DNA from: Pseudopedobacter sp043763845
Lineage (GTDB): Bacteria > Bacteroidota > Bacteroidia > Sphingobacteriales > Sphingobacteriaceae
Direction of reading: 5' to 3'
Length of the DNA stretch: 64,000 nt
Assembly: GCA_043763845.1 (NCBI GenBank)
Contig: JAYULE010000185.1
Location: 1-64,000 of the forward strand
Of this stretch, positions 8,583 to 17,024 are shown one piece after another (position 1 is the stretch's first letter; every line of letters starts with the position of its first letter). The notes below the pieces were generated by a model. The model was given only the letters and a program-made list of their open reading frames with translations. It did not search any database and was not told the DNA's origin. Position numbers and translations under genes: made by a program.

Positions 8583-9392
8583 ATGACGGATGCCGATAAA
8601 TTAATATTATTAAGGGAGCTTTTGTTAGATGAAGACCGAAATTTTGCTAACAAAATTTTAGAAAAAATTGAAAATCTTAACGAAACCGTAAATATTGATG
8701 AAAAGCTGTCGGAAAAAGTAGAGCCTATAATTAATAGAAAACTTACCACTTTTGTTGATGAAATTCCTGTAAAATTAGGGCCAACTATTACCGAGGCATT
8801 ATCAGAGCAAATAAAAAACTCGCAGGATGAAGTGGTAAATATATTGTTTCCTATATTAGGTAAAATGATTAAAAAATATATCCAAAGCGAAATGAAAACG
8901 CTTTCGGATAATATTAATGCACAAATAAATCAAAAACTTTCTTTTAAATATTGGTACCGAAAGTTTATGTCGTTTTTTAGTGGCGTTAGCGAAATAGATT
9001 TTGTATTGGCCGATATGGCAAAATCAAAAGTGTTGCAACTTTTTGTGATAGAAAAAGGATCGGGTTTAATAATTGCAAGCCATACCAATACCGATACCAT
9101 TGATGAAGACTTAATGGCAGGTATGTTAACGGCAATAAAAAGTTTTGTGGAAGATGCTTTTATACATGGCAGCCAAAATTTAGAATTAATAGAGTACGAG
9201 CTTTATAAAATATATTTGCAAAATTTTCCTAGCTATTATATTGCCGTAGTAATATCGGGTAAGTTTGATGCCGTATTTAAAAATAAAGTAGAAAACGATT
9301 TATTTGATTTTGCAAATAAACACATCAAAAAAAATATAGGGAACAAAGAATATATTGAGAAAAAACTAAAAGAATATTTTATACATGCATAA
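8583..9392 (+). CDS. Helical protein with longin/roadblock-like C-terminal domain
   Basis: 269 cytoplasmic residues. The first ~115 are helical and charged and may form a coiled coil. From about 135 an alpha/beta domain follows (VLQLFVIEKGSGLIIASH, then a long helix DLMAGMLTAIKSFVEDAF, then ELIEYELYKIYLQ and SYYIAVVISG). This pattern resembles roadblock/longin domains such as MglB, which bind and regulate small GTPases. The next gene, overlapping by 8 bases, is a Ras-like GTPase, so this is a candidate activating or partner protein. The fold assignment is by eye and should be treated as moderate. Confidence 0.75.
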   Translation: MTDADKLILLRELLLDEDRNFANKILEKIENLNETVNIDEKLSEKVEPIINRKLTTFVDEIPVKLGPTITEALSEQIKNSQDEVVNILFPILGKMIKKYIQSEMKTLSDNINAQINQKLSFKYWYRKFMSFFSGVSEIDFVLADMAKSKVLQLFVIEKGSGLIIASHTNTDTIDEDLMAGMLTAIKSFVEDAFIHGSQNLELIEYELYKIYLQNFPSYYIAVVISGKFDAVFKNKVENDLFDFANKHIKKNIGNKEYIEKKLKEYFIHA

Positions 9393-9873
9393 TTCAAAAA
9401 AAATTGTTTTGGTAGGTCATTTTGGGGTGGGTAAGTCATCGTTAATTAGGCGCTATGTAAAAAATACTTTCTCGGATGATTATTTGGTAACTATTGGAGT
9501 ACATATTGTAAAAAAAACAGTACAAATAGGGAACGATGAATTAACTTTAATAATATGGGATATTGAAGGAAAGGAAGATATGCAAAAGCTACGCCCTAGT
9601 TTTTTGTTAGGAACATCGGGCTTTATGTATGTTTTTGATGCTACCAGATCTTCAACCTATATAAATTTATTAGCAGAGATAAATTTTATAGAAACCCACT
9701 ATCCCAAAATAAATTTAGTTACAGTGGCCAATAAACTAGATATTTTAGATAAAAACACTTTTGAAAAAATTAAAGAAAAACATAAACTAAGGGTTGATTA
9801 TTATGCGAGCGCAAAAACAGGCGAAAATGTAGAGCTTATTTTTAATGCAATTGCTAAAAACTTAATAAAATGA
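9385..9873 (+). CDS. Ras/Rab-like small GTPase
   Basis: 162 residues, a minimal Ras-superfamily G domain. G1/P-loop GHFGVGKSS (11-19), switch I with the conserved Thr in VTIGVH (Thr36), G3 WDIEGKE (Asp59 to Gly62), G4 NKLD (116-119), G5 SAK (142-144). At the position of Ras Gln61 there is Lys63 (GKE in place of GQE), so intrinsic hydrolysis may be slow or depend on a partner. No lipidation motif is visible at the C-terminus. The gene overlaps the longin-like gene by 8 bases and the downstream hybrid kinase gene by 4 (ATGA), so the proteins are probably made together. Bacterial relatives such as MglA control polarity and motility. Confidence 0.92.
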   Translation: MHNSKKIVLVGHFGVGKSSLIRRYVKNTFSDDYLVTIGVHIVKKTVQIGNDELTLIIWDIEGKEDMQKLRPSFLLGTSGFMYVFDATRSSTYINLLAEINFIETHYPKINLVTVANKLDILDKNTFEKIKEKHKLRVDYYASAKTGENVELIFNAIAKNLIK

Positions 9874-11396
9874 TAACCGAGTTTTTAAAACAAAAATACG
9901 TTGACAGCAAATGCCAAATTTTAGTATTTGATGATGATGGTTGCGTTACCGAAAGCGATAATTTTTTATTTAAAATTAAACTTGGCCAGCAGCTTGTTAA
10001 AATACACCCCTTTTTTGAAACCATTAGCTATCTTATTATCGATAAAAACCAAGAACACGTATTTCATTGTATTAACTTAGAAATTGGCGAAGTAACTGGT
10101 ACCTACAACATTGTATTTTTTTCGGGAAGTAAGGATTTAAACCCCTACCTTATTTTTTACGATTTTACCGACAATTGCAACTATTTGCAAACCGTTGTAC
10201 AAAAACGAAACGAAAGTGCAATTGCGCTAGAGTTGCAACAATTAAAAAAGAAACAATTAATTAAAGAAAAAAAATTTAAAAATAAGTTTTTGGCAAATAT
10301 TAGCCACGATTTAAAAACACCACTAGGTGCTGTATTAGGTTTTTTAGAAATTTTAGAAGATACACCCCTAAACTCCAATCAGCAAGATATAATACAAACT
10401 ATTAAAAAAAGTGGTAAACATATAAAATCGTTGATTGATGATTTGCTTGATTTAACTAAAATAGAAGCCGGCGAATTAAAAATCAACTACACTCCGTTTT
10501 CTGTTCACGAGTTGATAAATCATATTAAAAAAATTTATATTCCCATAACTGCATCAAAAAAATTAACTTTCAACTTAAATTTAAAACAAAATATACCTCA
10601 TTTTTTAATTTGCGATAAAACCAGAATATTGCAAATATTAATAAACCTTTTAGATAATGCTTTTAAATTTACCAACACAGGCAGTGTGAGTTTAACTTTA
10701 GAAAGTAAACAAATAACCGAAAACTTTGTTGAACTCAGCTTTAGTGTTATTGATACAGGCATAGGCTTTCCAGATGATAAACAAAACAGCATAAATAGTT
10801 TTACCAAGTTTCACCAATCGGATATTGATGGATCGGGATTGGGGCTTTCTATTGTACAAAAACTGGTAGAAAACATGAATGGAAAATTGCATATACAAAA
10901 AAATATACCCCGTGGCACCTGTGTACAAATAAGCATACCCATGCAATTAGCTATTGATAACCCAGTGTTTGATAATCAAAATCAACAAGAAACAATTTTA
11001 ACCCAAAACCATTTAAAGGTTTTAATTGCCGAAGATAATGAGACAAACATTATGCTATTAAAAAAAATACTAAGCCAATATCCTAATATTACCATTACCA
11101 CAGCAAATAACGGTGTTGAAGTTTTAGAATTAGTGGAGCAAAATGCTTTCGATTTTATTTTAATGGATATAGAAATGCCTATAATGGGTGGCTTAAAGGC
11201 AAATAACCTATTAAAAAAACACCCAAACCCAGCAATTGCTAAAATACCCGTATTGGCAATTAGTGCAAATACAGGCGAAAATGATATCCAAAAATATATG
11301 AAAGCTGGTATGTGCGGCTACATAAGCAAACCTTTTTTAAAGCAAGAATTATTTAATGCCATCCAAAAAATTATTTTAATAAAACAAGTTTTGTAA
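9870..11396 (+). CDS. Soluble hybrid histidine kinase/response regulator
   Basis: 508 residues with no membrane helix. Residues 1-125 form an unassigned PAS-like sensory region. A coiled coil (125-140) leads to HisKA with His146 in FLANISHDLKTPLGAV, then HATPase_c (about 240-360) with ILINLLDNAFKFT, DTGIGF and GSGLGLSIV. A C-terminal receiver (about 385-505) has EDN near its start, the phospho-acceptor Asp433 in LMDIEMP, and the SKPF lysine. It starts inside the GTPase stop codon (ATGA), so GTPase and kinase form one translationally coupled module. Input signal and output are unknown; phosphoryl transfer to the divergent Hpt protein is possible. Confidence 0.92.
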   Translation: MITEFLKQKYVDSKCQILVFDDDGCVTESDNFLFKIKLGQQLVKIHPFFETISYLIIDKNQEHVFHCINLEIGEVTGTYNIVFFSGSKDLNPYLIFYDFTDNCNYLQTVVQKRNESAIALELQQLKKKQLIKEKKFKNKFLANISHDLKTPLGAVLGFLEILEDTPLNSNQQDIIQTIKKSGKHIKSLIDDLLDLTKIEAGELKINYTPFSVHELINHIKKIYIPITASKKLTFNLNLKQNIPHFLICDKTRILQILINLLDNAFKFTNTGSVSLTLESKQITENFVELSFSVIDTGIGFPDDKQNSINSFTKFHQSDIDGSGLGLSIVQKLVENMNGKLHIQKNIPRGTCVQISIPMQLAIDNPVFDNQNQQETILTQNHLKVLIAEDNETNIMLLKKILSQYPNITITTANNGVEVLELVEQNAFDFILMDIEMPIMGGLKANNLLKKHPNPAIAKIPVLAISANTGENDIQKYMKAGMCGYISKPFLKQELFNAIQKIILIKQVL

Positions 11397-11456
11397 ATTC
11401 CACAAACTAAGTTAACCTTAATAACAATAACTATTTTTATTAAACCTTAAATCAAA

Positions 11457-12653
11457 ATGCATCTAAAAAAAAATAAATACCTATTAGGTGCATTAATTAC
11501 AATTGGTGTGCTTATTGGCAACCAAATTATTATTCAATTTTTTTTACAAAAAAACACGCAAGACTCTAAAACCATAAACTTGGCTGGGCGGCAGCGTATG
11601 CTTAGCCAAAAATTAAACCTACAATACCTACAGCGTTTAAGCGGAGATACCGTTAACAATACCCTATTAAAGACTTTAAACAACTGGCAAAAAGTGCATT
11701 ATGCCCTAATTAATGGAGATAGTAAATTAAACATTAAACCTATCGAAAATAATAAAGCATTACTAATTTTAGCAAACCAAACCCCCAAAATTATACTAGC
11801 TGGCCAAATTGTACTACAAAAACCAACACTAAACCAAAATAAAATACTTAGTAAAAACCAAGCGCAATTTTTAATTGCTATGGATAATGTAGTTAACTAT
11901 TTAGAAGATGCTGCAAACAAAAAACTTTTATTTATTATTTATTTAGAGATTTTTTTGTGCTTATTAACCGTTACTTTAATTGTACTAGAATTTTATTTGT
12001 TTTACAAACCCTTTTTGCGTGAACAAAAATTAACGTTAAAAAAATCCGAATCATCGGAAAGTAAATTAAAAGCTATTTTAAACAGCACCACCGATAGTAA
12101 CATTTTTATTAGCCCCGATTTTAAGGTAATAAACTTTAATAATGCAGCACAACAAAGCATTAAAGTTTTTTATGGTAAAGAAATTGTGTTTGAGCAAGAT
12201 TTTAAGGAATTTATAATACCCGGCACCGAGGATATTTTTTATGAAGAGTTTGCCAATTGTTTAAAAGGCGAAATTATTAGTAGTGAATATAATTTTAAAA
12301 AACACGGTTTTGATATTTGGTTTTGCAACACTTATTTTCCAGTTTACAATAATTTAAACCAATTAATTGGCGTTACTTTCAACTCTACAAATATTGATAC
12401 AAGAAAGAAAGCCGAAATTAAAATTGAAGAACAATTATGCAAACTTAAAGATATTGCCTGGCAACAATCCCACCTAATTAGAAGCCCCGTAGTTAATATT
12501 TTGGGTTTAACCAAACTATTAGGAGATAAACTAAATTTGCTAAACGATGACGAAAATGAAGTATATACTAAATTAATACAAGAAGTAGAACGTTTAGATG
12601 TAATAATAACCGATATTGTACAAAAAGCCACCAACTCTCAAATAGGTAATTAA
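11457..12653 (+). CDS. PilJ/NarX-like plus PAS signalling protein with DHp helix but no ATPase domain
   Basis: 398 residues. Membrane helix 1 (about 10-30), a periplasmic PilJ/NarX-type segment with the motif INLAGRQRMLSQKLNLQYLQ, membrane helix 2 (about 158-182), a PAS domain (about 200-325), then a dimerisation-like helix pair with SHLIRSPVVNILGLTKLL and a stop soon after. No HATPase_c domain follows, and the next gene starts 47 bases later in its own frame with a GAF domain, so this is not a simple frameshift. It may be phosphorylated by another kinase or act as a sensor subunit (inference). It lies 60 bases after the GTPase-linked kinase gene and probably belongs to the same unit. Confidence 0.82.
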   Translation: MHLKKNKYLLGALITIGVLIGNQIIIQFFLQKNTQDSKTINLAGRQRMLSQKLNLQYLQRLSGDTVNNTLLKTLNNWQKVHYALINGDSKLNIKPIENNKALLILANQTPKIILAGQIVLQKPTLNQNKILSKNQAQFLIAMDNVVNYLEDAANKKLLFIIYLEIFLCLLTVTLIVLEFYLFYKPFLREQKLTLKKSESSESKLKAILNSTTDSNIFISPDFKVINFNNAAQQSIKVFYGKEIVFEQDFKEFIIPGTEDIFYEEFANCLKGEIISSEYNFKKHGFDIWFCNTYFPVYNNLNQLIGVTFNSTNIDTRKKAEIKIEEQLCKLKDIAWQQSHLIRSPVVNILGLTKLLGDKLNLLNDDENEVYTKLIQEVERLDVIITDIVQKATNSQIGN

Positions 12654-12700
12654 ATTGCGTTAAAAAAGATTTTTTCATCAAACAACACTACCCTAATAAA

Positions 12701-15700
12701 ATGCCAACTCCAACTAACGAAACTCAAAGGATTAAAGCACTTAAAGGCTATCATATTTTAGATACAGCAAATGAAATAGAATTTGACCGTTTTACACAAT
12801 TGGCATCGTTAATTTGTGAAGTACCCATTTCATTAATCTCGTTGATAGATGACGATAGGCAATGGTTTAAATCTAAAATTGGTTTAGAAGTAAACGAAAC
12901 CCCACGCAATTTGGCATTTTGCCAACATGCAATTATGCAAAACCATATTTTTGAGGTTGAAGATGCAACACAAGACAATCGTTTTAAAAACAACCCTTTA
13001 GTAACAGGAGACCCAACTATTAGGTTTTACGCTGGCTACCCGTTAGTAGATCCCGCTGGGTTTGCGTTGGGCACCCTTTGTGTAATAGACCGTTGCACTA
13101 AAATACTTAACCCAAATCAAAAAAAAGCATTACAATTACTGTCTGAAGAGGTAGTATCGTTAATTGTTGAAAGAAGACAAAAAGAAGAAATTAAATACTA
13201 CGAACAATTATTTTTACAATCAAAAGATTTGGTTTGTATTGCAGGAGATGATGGCTATTATAAAAAAATTAATCCCGCTTTTACTGCCATTTTAGGGTGG
13301 GACGAAAAAACACTTTTAAACACCCCCTATTTAGATTTTGTACACCCTACCGATATTGAACCCACAAAAATACTTTTACAAAAACTTTTAAGTGGAGAAA
13401 AAACTACTTCATTTTTACAGAAATTTAAAACATCAACACATGATTACAAATTTATAGAATGGGTTTCTACACAAGAAAAATCAACCGGTAATATATTTGC
13501 AATTGGTAGAGATGTAACTGAAGAACAAATTAAAGAAGAGAAGTTAAAAATTAGCGAAACTAATTTTAAATCTTTTTTTAACAACTCTCAAGGTTTAATG
13601 TGTACCCACAATTTAGAAGGTAAATTTTTAAGCGTAAACCTTTCGGGAGCAAAATTGTTAGGTTATACCGATATCGAAATTTTAAACTTAACCTTATTTG
13701 ATTTAATACCCATAAAACACCATGCTGTACTTAAAAAATACTTAAATAAAATTAAACTGTTTGGTAAAGCTACCGGTATACTTGCAATAAATAACAAAAA
13801 CGGAACACCTAGTACTTGGTTATTTAATAATATTGTTGCTTCCGATATTAAAGGCGAACAATACGTTATAGGGAACGCAATTGATATAACCGAAAAACAC
13901 CAATTAGAGCTTGATTTAAAAAGAACAAAAGATTTATTAGAGCAAACTAATAATATTGCGAATGTTGGTGGCTGGGAATTAGATTTACAAACCAACGAAT
14001 TATACTGGACTGATATTACCAAAAAAATACACGAAGTACCCAGTACATTTACACCAAATTTAGATAATGCTTTAAAATATTACAAGCCAGGAGAAAACCA
14101 AACCCTTATTAACGAAGCTGTTAATAATGCAATAAATTTTGGTACACCTTGGGACTTAGAATTACAACTTATTACAGAAAATAAGAAAGAAATTTGGGTA
14201 CGAGCATTAGGCAGTGTTTATGTTAAAAATGGAAAATGCGTTAAGGTTTTAGGAGCGTTTCAAGATATTGATAAACAAAAAAAAACCGAACTGGCTTTAG
14301 CAGCAAGCCAAAAAAAGTACAAAGCTTTTTTTAACAACTCGCCCATTGGTATTTCGGTTGATAAATTAGAAAACGGTGAGTTTATGCAAGGTAATAACGC
14401 CTTTCTTAATATGATTGGTTACACCGAAGACGAATACAAATCATTAAATTATAAATCAATAACAGATAAAAAGTATAATGACATTGAAGGTGTTTTAATA
14501 AATACATTAAAAGATACCGGTAAATACGGCCCTTACGAAAAAGAATATATCCACAAAAATGGAAGTATTGTACCCGTAGTTCTAAATGGTATAAGTTTTA
14601 TTGATGAATTTGGAGAAAATTTAGTTTACTCAACTGTAGAAAACATATCCGAAAGAAAAAATTCAGAAAAAATAATCGAAAAAGAAAGAAATAGATTAAA
14701 AGCATTTGTACAAAATGCGCCAGCTGCAGTGGCCATGCTTGATAATAATATGGTATATATTGCCGCAAGCGATAAATGGAAAGAAGATTACAAAATACCA
14801 AGCGAAAAAAATATTATAGGCCAAATACATTATAATATTTTAACTAACATATCTGAAGAGTGGAAACAACTTCACCAGAAATGCCTTAAAGGTGAAGTAA
14901 TAAAAAAAGAAGAACACGTTTGGCGACCTGCTGGTTGGCATACCGATATGTACATAAAATGGGAAGCTAGGCCTTGGTACGAATTAAATGGCGATATAGG
15001 TGGTTTAATATTGTATACACAAGATATTACTACCATGTGCCTACAAAGAGACGAACTTAATGATGCTAAATTAAATGCCGAACAAGCTAGTAGTGCTAAA
15101 TCAGAATTTTTGGCAAATATGAGTCATGAAATTAGAACACCACTAAATGGTGTTATTGGCTTTACCGACTTAGTTTTAAAAACCCAACTTACCGAAACCC
15201 AGTTTCAATATTTATCAATCATTAACCAATCGGCAAACTCACTACTAAGTATTGTAAACGATATTTTAGATTTTTCTAAAATAGAAGCTGGTAAAATGGA
15301 GCTAGATATTGTAAAATGTAACTTACACGATTTAGCTGGTGAAGCAATTGATATAGTAAAGTTTCAAGCCCAAAGTAAGGGTTTAGAAATGCTTTTAAAT
15401 TTGCCCCTCGAAAAAAATTCGAGTGTATTGGCAGATTCTATTCGAATAAAACAAATAATTATTAACCTACTAAGCAATGCAGTTAAATTTACACAAAGTG
15501 GCGAAGTTGAATTAAAAATTATTGTTTTAAACTCAACCGAAATTAATAAAACATTTAGAATATCTGTAAGTGACACTGGTATTGGAATAAACCTAGATAA
15601 ACAATCTAAAATATTTGAACCTTTTTTACAAGAAGATGCATCAACCACAAAAAAATACGGAGGCACAGGTTTAGGCTTAACCATATCTAATAAATTATTA

Positions 15701-17002
15701 GAGTTTATGAATACTAAGCTTGAACTATTAAGCGAACCCGGCAAAGGCAGCACTTTTTATTTTGATATAAAGCTACAAACTATCAATGGTAAAACAGATG
15801 ATTGGGCAACAATAGATAACATAAAAAATATTTTGGTGGTTGATGACAACTTAAATAATAGGTTAATTGTTAAAAGTATGTTAGCATTAAGAGAAATTGA
15901 AGTTACCGAAGCTGCAAACGGTTTAGAAGCTTTGCAAATACTAGGGCAAAAAATCACAAAATTTGATGTTATTTTAATGGATTACCACATGCCATATATG
16001 GATGGCTTAGAAACAATAAAAAAAATAAGAGAAAATTTTTATACATCTGCCGATGAGCAACCAATAATGTTGCTTTACAGCTCATCTGATAACGAAACAA
16101 TTATAAATGCCTGTAAAGATTTAAACGTAAATCACAGGCTTATGAAACCAATAAAAATTAATGAATTATACAATTCGCTTTCTAAACTTAGAGTATTAAA
16201 ATCTGAAGCTGAGCCAGAGGTGGTAACAACATCAAAGTTTAACAAAATGTTAGTACTTATTGCCGAAGATAACCCTGTTAATGCTCTTTTAGCAAAAAGT
16301 ATTTTACTTAAAATAGCACCCGATGCTATAATAGTAGAGGTTGTTAACGGGCAAGAAGCCGTAGAATTTTGCAACCATAACGTACCCGATATGATTTTAA
16401 TGGACATACAAATGCCTATTATGAATGGTTATGAAGCTACTAAACTAATTAGGGAAATACCTAAAAATGCTAAAACTCCAATTGTTGCTTTAACAGCAGG
16501 CAATGTAAAAGGCGAAAGAGAGAAATGTTTAAACGCAGGTATGTCCGATTTTGTTGCAAAACCTATTGTAGAAAACGATATTTTAGAATTGTTTAATAAG
16601 TGGCAAACACAATCTATTAAAATTGAAGGGTTAAACAATAACGAAAATGAGTTAGTAAAACAAGACAGCCAATTTGATATTAACATACTTAAAAATTTAA
16701 TAGGCGATGAAGCAACTATAATAGCACAAGTTTTACAATTAGCTATAAAAGAGCTTAACCAATCATCAATATTATTAGATAAAATAGCCCAAGATGAAAA
16801 TTTATCAGCCTTAAATTCTTTAGGCCATAAATTACATGGTACTGCTGTAACGGCAGGGTTACAAAATTTAGCTAATATTACACGTAGTTTAGAAAACACC
16901 ATTGTATTTGACAAAAATTGTAACCAATTAATAAATAATGCACTTGTAGAAATTGAAGTAGCTTTAAAACAAATTAGCATTTATTTAGAAAATGAAATTT
17001 AA
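12701..17002 (+). CDS. Large hybrid histidine kinase: GAF-PAS(x5)-HisKA-HATPase-REC-REC-Hpt
   Basis: 1433 residues, soluble. GAF (about 20-160; FCQHAI, AGYPLV, LGTLCVID), five PAS or PAS/PAC units (about 165-790), HisKA with His809 in FLANMSHEIRTPLNGVIGF, and HATPase_c (about 915-1030) with NLLSNAVKFT, DTGIGI and GGTGLGL. Receiver 1 has Asp1094 (LMDYHMP), receiver 2 has Asp1235 (LMDIQMP), and a C-terminal Hpt has His1376 (LGHKLHGTAV). All phosphorelay residues are present, so the protein could run a complete internal relay. The final output regulator is not in the window. It is the last gene of the plus-strand signalling cluster and converges on the DUF4838 gene. Confidence 0.94.
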   Translation: MPTPTNETQRIKALKGYHILDTANEIEFDRFTQLASLICEVPISLISLIDDDRQWFKSKIGLEVNETPRNLAFCQHAIMQNHIFEVEDATQDNRFKNNPLVTGDPTIRFYAGYPLVDPAGFALGTLCVIDRCTKILNPNQKKALQLLSEEVVSLIVERRQKEEIKYYEQLFLQSKDLVCIAGDDGYYKKINPAFTAILGWDEKTLLNTPYLDFVHPTDIEPTKILLQKLLSGEKTTSFLQKFKTSTHDYKFIEWVSTQEKSTGNIFAIGRDVTEEQIKEEKLKISETNFKSFFNNSQGLMCTHNLEGKFLSVNLSGAKLLGYTDIEILNLTLFDLIPIKHHAVLKKYLNKIKLFGKATGILAINNKNGTPSTWLFNNIVASDIKGEQYVIGNAIDITEKHQLELDLKRTKDLLEQTNNIANVGGWELDLQTNELYWTDITKKIHEVPSTFTPNLDNALKYYKPGENQTLINEAVNNAINFGTPWDLELQLITENKKEIWVRALGSVYVKNGKCVKVLGAFQDIDKQKKTELALAASQKKYKAFFNNSPIGISVDKLENGEFMQGNNAFLNMIGYTEDEYKSLNYKSITDKKYNDIEGVLINTLKDTGKYGPYEKEYIHKNGSIVPVVLNGISFIDEFGENLVYSTVENISERKNSEKIIEKERNRLKAFVQNAPAAVAMLDNNMVYIAASDKWKEDYKIPSEKNIIGQIHYNILTNISEEWKQLHQKCLKGEVIKKEEHVWRPAGWHTDMYIKWEARPWYELNGDIGGLILYTQDITTMCLQRDELNDAKLNAEQASSAKSEFLANMSHEIRTPLNGVIGFTDLVLKTQLTETQFQYLSIINQSANSLLSIVNDILDFSKIEAGKMELDIVKCNLHDLAGEAIDIVKFQAQSKGLEMLLNLPLEKNSSVLADSIRIKQIIINLLSNAVKFTQSGEVELKIIVLNSTEINKTFRISVSDTGIGINLDKQSKIFEPFLQEDASTTKKYGGTGLGLTISNKLLEFMNTKLELLSEPGKGSTFYFDIKLQTINGKTDDWATIDNIKNILVVDDNLNNRLIVKSMLALREIEVTEAANGLEALQILGQKITKFDVILMDYHMPYMDGLETIKKIRENFYTSADEQPIMLLYSSSDNETIINACKDLNVNHRLMKPIKINELYNSLSKLRVLKSEAEPEVVTTSKFNKMLVLIAEDNPVNALLAKSILLKIAPDAIIVEVVNGQEAVEFCNHNVPDMILMDIQMPIMNGYEATKLIREIPKNAKTPIVALTAGNVKGEREKCLNAGMSDFVAKPIVENDILELFNKWQTQSIKIEGLNNNENELVKQDSQFDINILKNLIGDEATIIAQVLQLAIKELNQSSILLDKIAQDENLSALNSLGHKLHGTAVTAGLQNLANITRSLENTIVFDKNCNQLINNALVEIEVALKQISIYLENEI

Positions 17003-17024
17003 ATAAATAATAATTAAATTTAAA

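Noticed and set aside
12654..12700. Frameshift joining the PilJ-PAS protein to the 1433-residue kinase
   Set aside because: The downstream gene begins with its own complete GAF domain, so the two are separate genes and not a broken one.
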